Positions 1 through 9,600 of a stretch of 44,889 nt of DNA are shown piece by piece. Location of the stretch: contig NZ_LASA01000075.1 in the NCBI RefSeq assembly GCF_001562015.1, positions 1 to 44,889 of the forward strand, in the 5' to 3' direction. The position numbers and the translations under genes are program-made. The notes under the pieces were generated by a model that did no database searches, was not told the origin of the DNA, and saw nothing but the letters and a program-made list of their open reading frames with translations. This stretch comes from Endozoicomonas arenosclerae. GTDB lineage: Bacteria > Pseudomonadota > Gammaproteobacteria > Pseudomonadales > Endozoicomonadaceae. Within the stretch, counting starts at the first letter, position 1; each line of letters starts with the position of its first letter.

Positions 1-159
1 GTAAATTTCATAACGCTCTGAGATAGCCAAGCATACCTCCTTCAACGTCTTGTCTACTTCATCGCTAAAGACCACTCTTCGATACTTTGCTGGACAGACC
101 AAGTGATACATAAGAACAGTGACATTGTGGGATTTGTGGATGAACCTACTTTTAGCCAT
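1..159 (-). CDS. tnpA: IS200/IS605 TnpA transposase, N-terminal part (cut by window edge)
   Basis: The minus strand encodes 53 residues beginning MAKSRFIHKSHNVTVLMYHL and continuing with VCPAKYRRVVF and a segment ending AISERYEI. The HLV-x-CPAKYRR pattern is typical of the N-terminal part of IS200/IS605 TnpA, the single-tyrosine (Y1) transposase that moves single-stranded DNA. The catalytic HUH motif and tyrosine would lie beyond the window edge, so activity cannot be judged. The ATG is at 157-159. No frameshift is seen in the visible part. Confidence 0.85.
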   Translation of the reverse strand, partial: MAKSRFIHKSHNVTVLMYHLVCPAKYRRVVFSDEVDKTLKEVCLAISERYEIY

Positions 160-185
160 CCACAAAATGTAGTCACAAGTTCATG

Positions 186-203
186 CTGCGGCTAATGCCG
201 CAG
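186..203. repeat. Subterminal hairpin of IS200/IS605 element
   Basis: CTGCGGC-TAAT-GCCGCAG forms a perfect 7-bp stem with a 4-nt loop, 27 bases upstream of the tnpA start. Its position and form match the imperfect palindromes bound by Y1 transposases. Confidence 0.6.
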
Positions 204-253
204 AAACGCAGCAAGCTGCGGGGAATATGACCCGTAGAGATTCAACACGAGAA

Positions 254-278
254 CTCAGGAACCCGACATGTTCCTGAG
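254..278. other. 8-bp inverted repeat overlapping the end of cpoB
   Basis: CTCAGGAA and TTCCTGAG are perfect 8-bp arms with a 9-nt loop. The arms include the last codons and the stop of cpoB. On the minus strand no T-run follows, so this is not a standard intrinsic terminator. It could protect the mRNA 3' end or end the tol-pal transcript in another way. Confidence 0.4.
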
Positions 279-1085
279 ATAGGTATCCGACAAACGTGCT
301 GCGGCACTGCCGGGATACTGGCTGATCACTGATTCAAGACGCTTCTTGGCTGCGGTTTTCTCACCCTGCAGATCAAGAATTCGGCCCAGCTTATAGGCCG
401 CATCCGGGACTTTAGGACTGTCCGGATAGCTGTCAATCAGAGTCTGGAAGTCACCCTGTGCTTCCTTATATTTACCCTGTGCCATCTGAACTTCACCCAG
501 CCAGTACTGGGCATTATCCGAGAACTGACCCCTTGGATAATCTTTCAGCAGTTTTTGCAAGGCTACAACCGCGTCATCAAAGCGCTTGTCCTTGATCAAT
601 GAGAAAGCAGCCTGATAGGCAGCTTCTTCACGAGCACCAGAGGATTTCACTGGAGGTTTGCTGCCAATGGCAGGCAATGTAACAGGTGAACCTGCAGAGC
701 GGCCTGCTGTTGCAGGAGTCGATCCTGAAGATTCACCCAGACGGGAAATACGCTGATCAAGATCGAGATAACGATCGCGATTTTCTTGTTGCAGCTGTTT
801 GATCTGGTAAGCCTGCTCTTCCACCTGTCCCCTGAGGGTCATGATTTCCTGACGAAGTTCATCCACCAGATTCAACATGTGGGCAGTGCCTCCGGTTGCA
901 GTCTGCTCAACGGGAGCCGATTCAACCTTGGGCTGTTCCTGCTGATTCTCGACAGAAGCATTACTTCCGGAAGGTTGAGAATCAACTACGGGCACCTGAG
1001 CTTGTGCAGAGGTAGCCATCAGACCGGCAATCACTATTGCCGGCAGCGAACAAAAAGCAGAGCAAACAGATCGTTTCAGACGCAT
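255..1085 (-). CDS. cpoB: Cell division coordinator CpoB (YbgF), Tol-Pal associated TPR protein
   Basis: Periplasmic protein that in E. coli links peptidoglycan synthesis (PBP1B) to Tol-driven outer-membrane constriction. The 276 residues show a basic n-region, a hydrophobic core and an AQA cleavage site near residue 29. A low-complexity Pro/Gln/Glu segment follows, then a coiled-coil trimerisation region (about 68-117, LVDELRQEIMTLRGQVEEQ), then three TPR-like repeats (about 155-270) with the typical DNAQYWLGEVQMAQGKYKEA and AAYKLG motifs. It is the last gene of the tol-pal run, 106 bases after pal. Length and order match the family. The 3' end overlaps an inverted repeat and abuts an IS element, but the reading frame looks complete. 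Confidence 0.95.
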   Translation of the reverse strand: MRLKRSVCSAFCSLPAIVIAGLMATSAQAQVPVVDSQPSGSNASVENQQEQPKVESAPVEQTATGGTAHMLNLVDELRQEIMTLRGQVEEQAYQIKQLQQENRDRYLDLDQRISRLGESSGSTPATAGRSAGSPVTLPAIGSKPPVKSSGAREEAAYQAAFSLIKDKRFDDAVVALQKLLKDYPRGQFSDNAQYWLGEVQMAQGKYKEAQGDFQTLIDSYPDSPKVPDAAYKLGRILDLQGEKTAAKKRLESVISQYPGSAAARLSDTYLRNMSGS

Positions 1086-1191
1086 TCAGTCTCTTTCCCT
1101 GTCAGGCAGCCATGAGCCTGAAATGCAGCCCACTCACAAACTCAAAAGGAGTGATAGAGCGGGTCATGGCTGCATTTTAAAGTCAGTGGTA

Positions 1192-1752
1192 TCAGTTGAT
1201 CACGATGTGAGCACGACGGTTCTTGGCCCATGCTTCAGCATTGTGTGCTGGATCCAGAGGCTTTTCAAAACCGAAGCTGATCACTTCGATGCGGCTTGGA
1301 GAAACACCCTTGGCAACCAGGTAGTTCTTCACGGCATTGGCACGACGCTCACCCAGAGCCAGGTTGTAGGTACGGGTACCACGCTCATCGGTGTGACCCT
1401 GAATGATGATATTCTTGCCACGACCTTCACGGGAGTTCAGGAAAGCAGCTTGCACGTCCAGAGCCTTATAGTCGTCTTCCTTCAGTTTTGAGCTGTCAAA
1501 GCCGAAGTGAAAAGTTTTCTGCTCCAGCATCTGTTCAATCTGCTCAGGGGAAGCCTGAACATCACCGCTGTCGATCACAGCCTGAACAGCTGGGTCCAGA
1601 ACAGGAGTGGTTTCAATAACAACTTCTTCTGTTACTGTTTCAGGTGCAGTATCAACATTAGAAGTGCTCTCACCGCCAGTAGAGGCACAACCTGCAAGCC
1701 AGAGTGCAGTAGCAGACAGTGCGGCGGCTTTGACAAAATTGACAAAACGCAT
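1192..1752 (-). CDS. pal: Peptidoglycan-associated lipoprotein Pal
   Basis: Outer-membrane lipoprotein that anchors the membrane to peptidoglycan and binds TolB. The start chosen is the ATG at 1750-1752, because GGAG lies 6 bases upstream and the protein then begins with a normal lipoprotein signal ending in lipobox LAGC (lipid Cys22). An in-frame start at 1797 would add 15 residues with no RBS advantage. The C-terminal OmpA-like domain carries the diaminopimelate-binding signature GHTDERGT and ALGERRANAV. The 186 aa are usual for Pal. The gene lies 228 bases after tolB, as in other tol-pal operons, and may have its own promoter there. Confidence 0.96.
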   Translation of the reverse strand: MRFVNFVKAAALSATALWLAGCASTGGESTSNVDTAPETVTEEVVIETTPVLDPAVQAVIDSGDVQASPEQIEQMLEQKTFHFGFDSSKLKEDDYKALDVQAAFLNSREGRGKNIIIQGHTDERGTRTYNLALGERRANAVKNYLVAKGVSPSRIEVISFGFEKPLDPAHNAEAWAKNRRAHIVIN

Positions 1753-1980
1753 GACAAGCTCCAATCGTTCGTTCAGTGTTGGTAAGTCAAAAATCAATGA
1801 TTTGATTGATGCAGTACAGTATCAGAACTGCAGACTCCGGACTAGCCCGAATACCAAGGGAGTCAGCCGAACTTGTGACTATTTCGCCCTAAAATTCATA
1901 AAGAGTGATCATCTCTTCAGAACTTAATGCTTGAAGTCACAAATTCGATCGACTTCCGGGTGAACCAGTCCTACCCGATT

Positions 1981-3426
1981 TTAGCGCTGTGCACCTAAAG
2001 ACGGTCCCCACACCGGCTCTCTGACATCACCCTCGGCAGATGGCAGGCGATATTTTACTCGACCATCGGCTGTAACAATGCCAAGTTCTCCATTCCTGCC
2101 TCCCTGAACCGCATAAATAAGACGACGGCCCCCCGGGGAAACACTGGGTGAATCTTCCAACCGGGCTGACGTCAACAAACGCAGTCGTCCGGTATCCAGA
2201 TCCAGAATCGCGATGTTAAATTCTGCGGCCCCCTGACCTTTATGAACCAGAGCCATCGATTTACCATCAGGGAATACTTTAGCACGGGCATTGAACTTGC
2301 CTGTGAATGTCAGCCGCTTGGGTTTCCCCTCGGCCACCACAGTACCGTTCGATAACCTGTTGACACCCACCTGATAAATCTGGGCACTGCCACCGCGGTT
2401 AGAAGTGAAAATCAGACTTTTGCCATCAGGCATCCAGTCCGGCTCCGTATCAATGGAAAAATGCGATGTAATCTGACTCAGTTTATTAGTGGCCAGATCC
2501 ATTACATAAATATCCGGGTTATCTCCCTTGGACAATACCAGGGCGACCTGCTTGCCATCCGGAGAGAATACCGGAGAACTGTTCAGCCCTTTGTAGCCTG
2601 TCAGCTTTTGACGCTTTCCAGTGGCCAGTTCCTGTACAAAAATAGCAGGACGACCGGATTCAAAAGAGACATAGGCAACACGACTACCGTCGGGTGACCA
2701 GCTCGGAGACAGTATAGGCTCTCTTGAGCGAAGTATCTCGCGCTGACGCTGACCGTCGGCATCAGCATAGTTCAGGCGGTAGTCAGTCCGCTCAACACTT
2801 TTACGGTCGGCGGTGACATACATGATACGTGTCGAGAAGTCGCCAGGGATGCCGGTAATCTTTTCATAAACCGCATCACTGATGTGATGAGCTAAACCAC
2901 GCAGCTGGCTTTCAACCCCACGCGCCTTGCCTTTGAGAATACTTTTCTGCCTGACAATATCAAACAGCTGGTAGTCCACCTCAAAGGTGGCTCCTTCCTG
3001 TTTGACCTGACCGGTCACCAGATAGGATGCCCCGAGGATATTCCAGTCACGATAGACGACATCTTTGGCACCGGAGGGAAAGCTGAGCATATCTTTTCTG
3101 GGCAGAGGTGCAAAAAGTCCACTCAGACGCAGGTCATTTTCGACCACCGAAGCCATATCTTCAGGCAGTATTTTTTTGCCGCTCCAACTAAAAGGAGAGA
3201 CGGCTACCTTGACCGCCTTATCATTACCCTGAGTCACCTCAATGGTAAGAATGGCCTGGGCATTCTGCATCGTCATCAGCAGAGCTGCCATCAGCATCCA
3301 CAGATTTACACGACGAAGAAAGCCTTCCCTGAACAAATGACCGGAAACGGCTTGCCCAGCTCTCGACCTGCTCGTCCTACTGACAGAAAACGATTGCCCT
3401 ATCACACTCATAAAAAGTCGCTTCAT
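1981..3426 (-). CDS. tolB: Tol-Pal system periplasmic beta-propeller protein TolB
   Basis: Periplasmic protein that shuttles between Pal and TolA. After a signal peptide ending NAQA (about residue 58) the mature part begins with the family's EVTQG segment. The N-terminal alpha/beta domain is followed by a C-terminal six-bladed propeller with repeated SPSWSPDGSRVAYVS, SPVFSPDGKQVAL and DTEPDWMPDGKSLIF type motifs. The gene overlaps tolA as ATGA, indicating translational coupling. At 481 aa it is longer than usual (about 430), because about 40 basic/Ser-rich residues precede the hydrophobic signal core. The only later ATG near the core (residue 44) would lack a basic n-region, so the coupled ATG is kept. 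The long n-region is unusual. Confidence 0.95.
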   Translation of the reverse strand: MKRLFMSVIGQSFSVSRTSRSRAGQAVSGHLFREGFLRRVNLWMLMAALLMTMQNAQAILTIEVTQGNDKAVKVAVSPFSWSGKKILPEDMASVVENDLRLSGLFAPLPRKDMLSFPSGAKDVVYRDWNILGASYLVTGQVKQEGATFEVDYQLFDIVRQKSILKGKARGVESQLRGLAHHISDAVYEKITGIPGDFSTRIMYVTADRKSVERTDYRLNYADADGQRQREILRSREPILSPSWSPDGSRVAYVSFESGRPAIFVQELATGKRQKLTGYKGLNSSPVFSPDGKQVALVLSKGDNPDIYVMDLATNKLSQITSHFSIDTEPDWMPDGKSLIFTSNRGGSAQIYQVGVNRLSNGTVVAEGKPKRLTFTGKFNARAKVFPDGKSMALVHKGQGAAEFNIAILDLDTGRLRLLTSARLEDSPSVSPGGRRLIYAVQGGRNGELGIVTADGRVKYRLPSAEGDVREPVWGPSLGAQR

Positions 3427-4247
3427 CTCACCAGATCCTCTGGCCTGAACCTAAAGTTAACGCGTTTGAAATTGTTATCGAACACACGCCGCTCCAGTTT
3501 TTTCAACTCGGGAAAGGGTGCCGCTCGCTGAATGGCCTGAATCACTGAACGATCATAGGCATCATTCCCGCTGCCTTCCAACAGCCTGACTTCCAGTAAA
3601 TCACCATAAGGAGAAAAACTCAGCTGCACCAGTGCCACCATATTATTACGGGCACTGGGCGGCCGGTTCCAGTTCTGGGCTATGAGGTTCTGAAGCAACT
3701 CGGAGTAATAAGCCACTTCACCTGCATCTTTTTCAGCCTGTTCGTCAGCTGCCGCCTGAGCCTGCTCACGGGCTACCCGTTCCTGTTCCAGCTGTCTGAG
3801 CAATTCTTCCTGCTGCTGTTTCTTCCTTTTCTGTTCCGCCGCCTGACGTTGTTTGCGTTCACGCTCTTTACGGGCAGCTTCTTCCTTCCTGGCTTTCTCT
3901 TTGGCAGCCTGTTCTTTTTTCAGAGCCAGTTCTTTCTGCTTCTTGATTTCTGCCTGACGACGAGCCTCTTGCTTACGCTTTTGCTCCGCGAGTTCGCGAG
4001 CTTTCTGGGCAGAGTTATCAACAACCGGCTTGGATGCTGGCGGCTTGGGTTTAGGCTGAGACACTTCGACGACACTGGCTTTGATACTTCTGGGTGGCAC
4101 CACCCTCAGTTCATCATCAGACGACCAGTTCCGTGACAGCAGCCCCAGTATCAGGATATGCAACAGCACCGAAATGATCACAGCAAACCCGTAACCCTGA
4201 AACAGCTTATGACTGAAAAAAGCACCGATCAATGGAATCTTCTTCAT
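3423..4247 (-). CDS. tolA: TolA, inner-membrane bridge protein of the Tol-Pal system
   Basis: TolA spans the periplasm and transmits the proton-motive-force-driven motion of TolQR to TolB and the outer membrane. The sequence has one N-terminal membrane helix (about 14-36, YGFAVIISVLLHILILGLL), a long Lys/Glu/Ala/Gln-rich helical domain II (about 80-190), and a C-terminal domain III (about 195-274) with NWNRPPSARN and a FRPEDL end, as in TonB/TolA proteins. The ATG at 4245-4247 is preferred because AGGG lies 5 bases upstream. An in-frame ATG at 4263-4265 would add six residues. Domain II is shorter than in E. coli (421 aa total) and of the length seen in other gammaproteobacteria. Confidence 0.93.
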   Translation of the reverse strand: MKKIPLIGAFFSHKLFQGYGFAVIISVLLHILILGLLSRNWSSDDELRVVPPRSIKASVVEVSQPKPKPPASKPVVDNSAQKARELAEQKRKQEARRQAEIKKQKELALKKEQAAKEKARKEEAARKERERKQRQAAEQKRKKQQQEELLRQLEQERVAREQAQAAADEQAEKDAGEVAYYSELLQNLIAQNWNRPPSARNNMVALVQLSFSPYGDLLEVRLLEGSGNDAYDRSVIQAIQRAAPFPELKKLERRVFDNNFKRVNFRFRPEDLVR

Positions 4248-4326
4248 TACCGCCCTGCGTTCCATAAAACCGTAGTGTTAGCCTGGTCAGTCTGACCGTT
4301 GTTATCCGGGTTATAGACTCCAGCCA

Positions 4327-4773
4327 TCAGCGCTTCGCCCCTTCATCAAGCGACGATGGATCTGTAATCAGTCCTACATCACTAACACCTGCGCCCTGAA
4401 GTTTGGCCATTAACTCAACCACTGAGCCATAATTGACCGTGCGATCCCCCTTGATTAACACCTGGGTTTGGGGGCTGGCCGAGATGACCTTACCGACTTT
4501 GTCGGTTATATCGTCCAGACCCTTTGCACTTTCCTGATTACCGCCCAGATCGATGAAATACTTTCCATCGGCCTGAATAGAAATAATCAGGGTCTTGGCA
4601 TCATCAGGCAGAGGCATAGGCTTACTGGTGGTTTTTGGCAACTCCACCTTGACCCCCTGGGTCAACATGGGTGCACTGACCATAAAGGCCACCAGCATCA
4701 CCATCATGATGTCGATAAACGGCACCATGTTAATTTCTGACATTGGCTTACGCCGGCTTCTGGTTCGAGCCAT
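4327..4773 (-). CDS. tolR: TolR, ExbD-type proton-channel subunit
   Basis: Inner-membrane protein that forms the energising complex with TolQ. It has a cytoplasmic basic tail (MARTRSRRKPMSEINMVPF), one membrane helix containing the essential aspartate (PFIDIMMVMLVAFMVSAPML, Asp near residue 21), and a periplasmic ExbD-fold domain with the conserved VLIKGDRTVNYGSVVELM segment. The 148 aa are normal. It lies 15 bases after tolQ and 79 bases before tolA. Nothing is missing. Confidence 0.96.
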   Translation of the reverse strand: MARTRSRRKPMSEINMVPFIDIMMVMLVAFMVSAPMLTQGVKVELPKTTSKPMPLPDDAKTLIISIQADGKYFIDLGGNQESAKGLDDITDKVGKVISASPQTQVLIKGDRTVNYGSVVELMAKLQGAGVSDVGLITDPSSLDEGAKR

Positions 4774-4788
4774 GATTTACTCGCTCCC

Positions 4789-5475
4789 TCAGCCCGCGCG
4801 ATGACGGCTGTGAACCTTGCGATGAAGAATACTGGAGAATTCATCGGCAAAGGTTTCGTAGTTGGCCAGCAAAGCTTCCACTCTTGAGGCATAACGGTTG
4901 TAGGCCACTACCGCTGGAATAGCTGCAACCAGACCTACTGCTGTGGTCATCAGCGCTTCAGCAATACCTGGTGCTACTGAGGCCAGTGTTGCCTGTTGAA
5001 CATTGGCCAGCCCCCGGAAAGAGTTCATGATCCCCACTACGGTGCCAAACAGGCCGACGTAGGGGCAGGTTGAACCGACACTGGCCAGAAAGGGCAGATG
5101 CGTTTCCAGTTTTTCCTGCTCGCGGGAAATGGCAACGCGCATGGCTCGCTGAGTCGCCTCCATAACAGCGTCTGCATCGTCTGTACCCTGGGAGCGCATT
5201 CTGGAAAACTCGTTAAAACCGGATCTGAAGATCTGCTCAAGCCCACCCAGATCGTCTTCTCCTTCCAGCTCTTTGTAGAGCTGTGTGAGATCCATTCCAG
5301 ACCAGAAGCGGTCTTCAAAAGCCAGCATATTCTGGTGAGCAGAACGAATCAGCATTCCTCGCTGGACGATCATCACCCAGGAAATCACCGATGCCAAGAT
5401 CAGGAGTATCAGTACCAACAGTACAATCCAGCTGGCATTACCCACCAGAGACCATATGGACATGCTTTCAGCCAC
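4789..5475 (-). CDS. tolQ: TolQ, MotA/TolQ/ExbB proton-channel subunit
   Basis: Inner-membrane channel protein that converts proton flow into movement of TolA. It has three membrane helices: about residues 12-34 (WIVLLVLILLILASVISWVM), about 130-152, and about 165-190 with the conserved VGLFGTVVGIMNSF and GIAEALMTTAVGLVAAIPAV motifs. The start is taken as GTG at 5473-5475, which has GAGG 6 bases upstream. A TTG 18 bases further up gives a longer frame but no better RBS, and an ATG four codons inside is also possible. The resulting 228 aa match the family. It lies 66 bases downstream of ybgC. Confidence 0.95.
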   Translation of the reverse strand: MAESMSIWSLVGNASWIVLLVLILLILASVISWVMIVQRGMLIRSAHQNMLAFEDRFWSGMDLTQLYKELEGEDDLGGLEQIFRSGFNEFSRMRSQGTDDADAVMEATQRAMRVAISREQEKLETHLPFLASVGSTCPYVGLFGTVVGIMNSFRGLANVQQATLASVAPGIAEALMTTAVGLVAAIPAVVAYNRYASRVEALLANYETFADEFSSILHRKVHSRHRAG

Positions 5476-5541
5476 CGAAAACCTCGCTCTCAAAAGATAT
5501 AAAGAATAAGAAAAAATTAATTATGGATAATACCACCAATC

Positions 5542-5955
5542 TCAGGACGAATTGGTGACAGGACTTAATTTATTCCGTAAGGATTCTGTAATCGCAGTGG
5601 GTCTTCGCGTATTACTGTCGAGACAAGCGACCACAAAATGACCGGTACAAAGCAATGTTTCTCCACGCCATACCTGTTGGACAAACACCATTTTAGCCCT
5701 GCCCATGCTTTCTATGGAGGCTGTGACGGTCAGAGCATCATCCAGCTGGGCAATTTGTTTGAATTGAACTGAAGCATCGACAACCACCAGCTGTTTGTGT
5801 TCCTGCAGCAATTTCTGATGGTCATAACCGGTACTGCGCAGAAACTCGGTTCTGGCACGTTCCATAAACTTCATATAGTTGACATGGTACACGATGCCGC
5901 CAGCATCGGTATCTTCATAATAAACGCGGACAGGTATAGAAAAAGAATCAGTCAC
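5542..5955 (-). CDS. ybgC: Tol-Pal associated acyl-CoA thioesterase YbgC
   Basis: Hotdog-fold thioesterase of the 4-hydroxybenzoyl-CoA thioesterase family. It hydrolyses acyl-CoAs and is the usual first gene of the tol-pal operon. The signature YYEDTDAGGIVYHVNYMKFM (residues about 12-31) contains the catalytic Asp. The remaining segments (ERARTEFLRSTGYD and RRPTAI) are also typical. The 137 aa match the family length. Its position directly upstream of tolQ supports the call. A role linked to phospholipid metabolism near the division site has been proposed, but its link to Tol function is loose. Confidence 0.95.
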   Translation of the reverse strand: MTDSFSIPVRVYYEDTDAGGIVYHVNYMKFMERARTEFLRSTGYDHQKLLQEHKQLVVVDASVQFKQIAQLDDALTVTASIESMGRAKMVFVQQVWRGETLLCTGHFVVACLDSNTRRPTAITESLRNKLSPVTNSS

Positions 5956-6019
5956 GGGGCGGGTTCACATAGCGTTAAGTCAAAGCAAAGACTGCCAGAG
6001 ACGTTAACGCCATTGCAAG

Positions 6020-6496
6020 TTAATAACACCAGGTACGACCACAATGATAGTGGTAATGGGGGGCTGGGTAAGAACCTCGACTTTTATAAACGTCTAATTT
6101 TTCTTTATCCAGTCGCTGTTTGTTCAACTGATTTTCCTGTTCGGTTCTGCGCTTTAACAGGTCAGCATCGGGAACCGGCTTATCCAGTCGCTTCAATGCC
6201 TGCATCGCTTCAGGAATACCCCAGCGGGCAGCCATGGTATAACTTTCTACGGCTTGGGCAGTCGATGCAGGAGTTCCTATCCCCTGCTCATAACAAACAC
6301 CGGCATGGTAGAGATCAATCGGTAACTGGCTGGAGCCATGAAGCACCTTGGAGCAACCCGCTGGGGAGAGGGAGAAAGGTGTAGAGTACAATCCTGGTCG
6401 CATAGGTGTTGCTTCCGTGGTCACAGTCTGACATCCGCTCAGGACGGTCACCACCAGGGCAGACAATAAAAAGATTCCTGTCATTCTCATACGCAT
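6020..6496 (-). CDS. Small outer-envelope lipoprotein with a Sel1-like repeat
   Basis: The 158-aa protein starts with a lipoprotein signal ending VLSGC (lipid Cys at about residue 22). The middle region (about 58-100) reads LYHAGVCYEQGIGTPASTAQ followed by AVESYTMAARWGIPEAMQAL, which is the Sel1-like repeat pattern (alpha-alpha hairpins used for protein contacts). A charged Lys/Arg/Gln helix and a His/Tyr-rich tail follow. GGAG lies 6 bases upstream of the ATG at 6494-6496. It sits between ybgC and the hybrid kinase on the same strand. Function is unknown; a periplasmic scaffold is the most one can infer. Confidence 0.7.
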   Translation of the reverse strand: MRMRMTGIFLLSALVVTVLSGCQTVTTEATPMRPGLYSTPFSLSPAGCSKVLHGSSQLPIDLYHAGVCYEQGIGTPASTAQAVESYTMAARWGIPEAMQALKRLDKPVPDADLLKRRTEQENQLNKQRLDKEKLDVYKSRGSYPAPHYHYHCGRTWCY

Positions 6497-6617
6497 ACCG
6501 GGCTCCTGTCCTGTTTAGAAAGTTTGTACGCCAGATCCTCTCATCATTCCATCGTTCACGACCAGGGCTTAACCCCACATGAACAACTGAATATCAGCGT
6601 CTTTGACCCCTTCAGGG

Positions 6618-9600
6618 TCAGTCAGTTCCATCTTTCATTCTTACGAGTTTCTCACAGACAAATTCGATTCCTGCCACATCGAGACTTCTGCACAGCCTAA
6701 CCAACTGACCTGGACAATCTCCATACCCTGTGATGTGCTGCCAGTTTTCTGCTCTCAACTTAAGGGCTTCAATATCCCCCACTTCCATGCTCTGCTCGAT
6801 CACCTCAATCATTTCTTCAAGCCTCTCTAGAGATATTCCTTCGGAAGAGGATTCATCACGTGTCTGCTGATATGAATGAGACAGCCAATAAGATACCTTG
6901 GCGAACAGTTCATCAAACCGCACCGGTTTGGCAATAAAGTCACAGAAGCCTGCTTCCAGTATGGTTTCCCGGGTGGTTTCGGAAACACTGGCCGAAACTG
7001 CAATCACATTCACACTTTCACGCCCTGGTAATCGGTGAATCCTTCGAGTCGCCGTAATGCCGTCCATCACAGGCATTTTCAGATCCATCAGCACCAGATC
7101 AAAAGGTTCTGACCCTGCTTTTCGAACAGCCTCTATCGACTGCTGACCATCCCCCACACTGATCACTTTCAGCCCTTCGGAAATCAAAGCTTCGGACAGC
7201 ATATTTCTGTTATCCGCATTATCATCCACTACCAGCAGCTTGCTACCTTCCTGCATAAGCAGGGAGTGGCTTTGATAGTCGATGGTTTCTGTATGGGATT
7301 CACCATTCGCCCCCCTGTCGTTAGCCGTTTCAAAGGGAATGGTAAAACTGAAACAGCTGCCTCTGTTCTGCTCACTCTCCATAACCAGCTCCCCTCCCAT
7401 AGCTTTTACCAGCCGATAGCTTATGGCCAGCCCAAGACCGGTACCACCTTGCTTCTGACCAGACTTCAATTGAGTAAAGGGTTTAAATAAGCGCTCTCTT
7501 TCATCCTCACGAATACCCACCCCGCTGTCTCGCACTGAAAATTGCAGGCGAGCGTTATTTTCCTTTGGGACAGTGACCAAAACTTTCACAAAACCTGTCT
7601 CTGTGAACTTCACGGCATTGCCCACCAGATTGATCAATACCTGACGAAGTTTGACGTTATCTCCTACAACTTCCAGCGGGATGCCTTCATCAACCTGCAA
7701 CTGAAGATTCAGTTTCTTGGTTCTGGCGACCTCTTTTACATTAGCGATCACCGTACCCAGTGTGGCTCTCAAATCGAAAGGATGCGCATCCAGCTCTACT
7801 CCACTGCTCTCTATTTTGGTGATATCCAGAATGTCATTGATCAGTGTCATCAAGTGGATACCACAATCTTCCAATGACCTGAGGTTATCCAGATAACGGG
7901 GTGGAATGTTTTTATCCGAGAGCAATAACTGGGCATAACCCAGAACACCGTTCAGAGGCGTACGCAGCTCATGGCTGATATTAGAGAGGAACATGGATTT
8001 GGCTCGACTGGCATGTTCGGCTTTTACTTTGGCTGACACCAGCTCCGTCTCAATCTTTTTCCGCTCGGTGACATTTCTGAGGACAATGGAAATCTGAATG
8101 CCATCGGCGGAATCAAGCACATTACTGGAAATCTCCATGGGAAAGGCATGCCCCAGTCGGTCCATGCCTTTAGATTCATAACTCTCCAGACAAAAACTGT
8201 TATGTAGCTCCTGACTGTAATGCCTCAACAAAGGATGACCCTCCCGGGAACCGGAATCGATCAATAGTGCCAGAGGCATATTAATCAGCTCTGACTCACT
8301 GAAACCAAACAGTTCAGAAACCTTCCGGTTGATGCGGCTGATGATGCCATCTTCATTGGTAATGACCGTGGCATCAGGGGCAGAGGCTATCAGCAGCTTG
8401 AATTTTTCAGTATCACGGGTCCGGTCGGTAATATCATTACCCATACCCTCAATAATTCGCCCCTGATCCGAGAACTCATCACTGGTGGTACAGAACAGTT
8501 CTATCAATCGAATACTGCCGTCCCGATGGCGCATCTCAACTTCAAAGGCTTCCTGCCACTCGCCACCCACCAGCCTTTTCATGACTTTGTTGAAAGGCTG
8601 ATTGAGCAATGAAGGGGTCAGGTAACCCTGCAAGTTGCCTGTAAACTCCTGATCCCTGTAACCCAATACTGCGGTAATGGAAGGACTGACATGAAGGATG
8701 CCCCCCTTCTGATCAAGGTTAAAATAGAAGTATCGCCCCCTGAGCTGTTGCACCAGGTGACCGATATTACTGGCTCGCGCCTGATGCAATGAAAGCTCTC
8801 GATCCCTTAACCGTTCCAGAAGCTGGCTAAAGCTCCGGTTAAGACTGGCCGCCTCATCGCGACTGTCATCATCCACCGGCGAACCGTATGAATCGGCCAC
8901 TTCATTCATTTGAAGCTTCAGTCTATTAAGTGGCCTGGTAATTCGTCCAGATACCGTCCAGAGGCAGAAAATAGTCAGTATCAACATCAGTAACACCACA
9001 CCAATACTGATGACCCCGTGTTCAATGACCGGCCCCAGCAACTCACTCTCGTGGATGCCAATGCTCATATACCAGCCAGTCGAAGGGATGGGGGTGGCGG
9101 TAACCCACTTTTTCTCGCCTCGAACCTGCACCCGGAAATTAACGGATTGCCCCCTGAGCGTCACACGCTCCAGAGCTTCCCGGTAAAGAAGACAAGGTTC
9201 TGTGATACTGCTGGGACGAATAGGACTGAACAGAAACTCTGAAATTTGTTGCCCCGAGCTTGAGTGTGTAACATTCAGCTTGCTGTTGCCCTCGCAGGGA
9301 CCGTGATGAACAAAATACTCAAGCAGTCGAAACTTGGGCATGGAGATCCCGTTGGCATACACCACCACACCTTCTTCATTAAGAATGATCAGGCGGGTAT
9401 TAGGGTTATACCACTGCATGGGCTCTCTGAGCCTTGCGGCATTAATATCCACCCTGAGCAGCATTTTTTTGCCCAGGCCGGTTTCCACTGGAATCACATA
9501 AGTAGAAGCGAATACTTTCAGGTCTTCCGGATTGGCTGATGTGTACCATTCACTCTGCTTTCGTCCTCCATACATCAATTCTCTGACCAATAATTGAGAA

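Larger units (their letters stand above)
1..203 (-). mobile_element. IS200/IS605-family element, partial (left part of element)
   Basis: The window opens inside an insertion sequence of the IS200/IS605 type. The minus strand carries the start of a Y1-type transposase gene, and upstream of its start codon lies a perfect 7-bp hairpin at 186-203. Subterminal hairpins of this kind are recognised by TnpA in this family. The outer boundary is not resolved, because these elements lack terminal inverted repeats; it lies between about 203 and the cpoB stop at 255. Whether a tnpB follows cannot be seen. Confidence 0.7.

Noticed and set aside
3849-4136. Plus-strand Phe/Leu-rich ORF inside tolA
   Set aside because: It is the antisense shadow of the Lys/Glu-rich helical domain of TolA; hydrophobicity follows from the complement of AAG/GAA codons.
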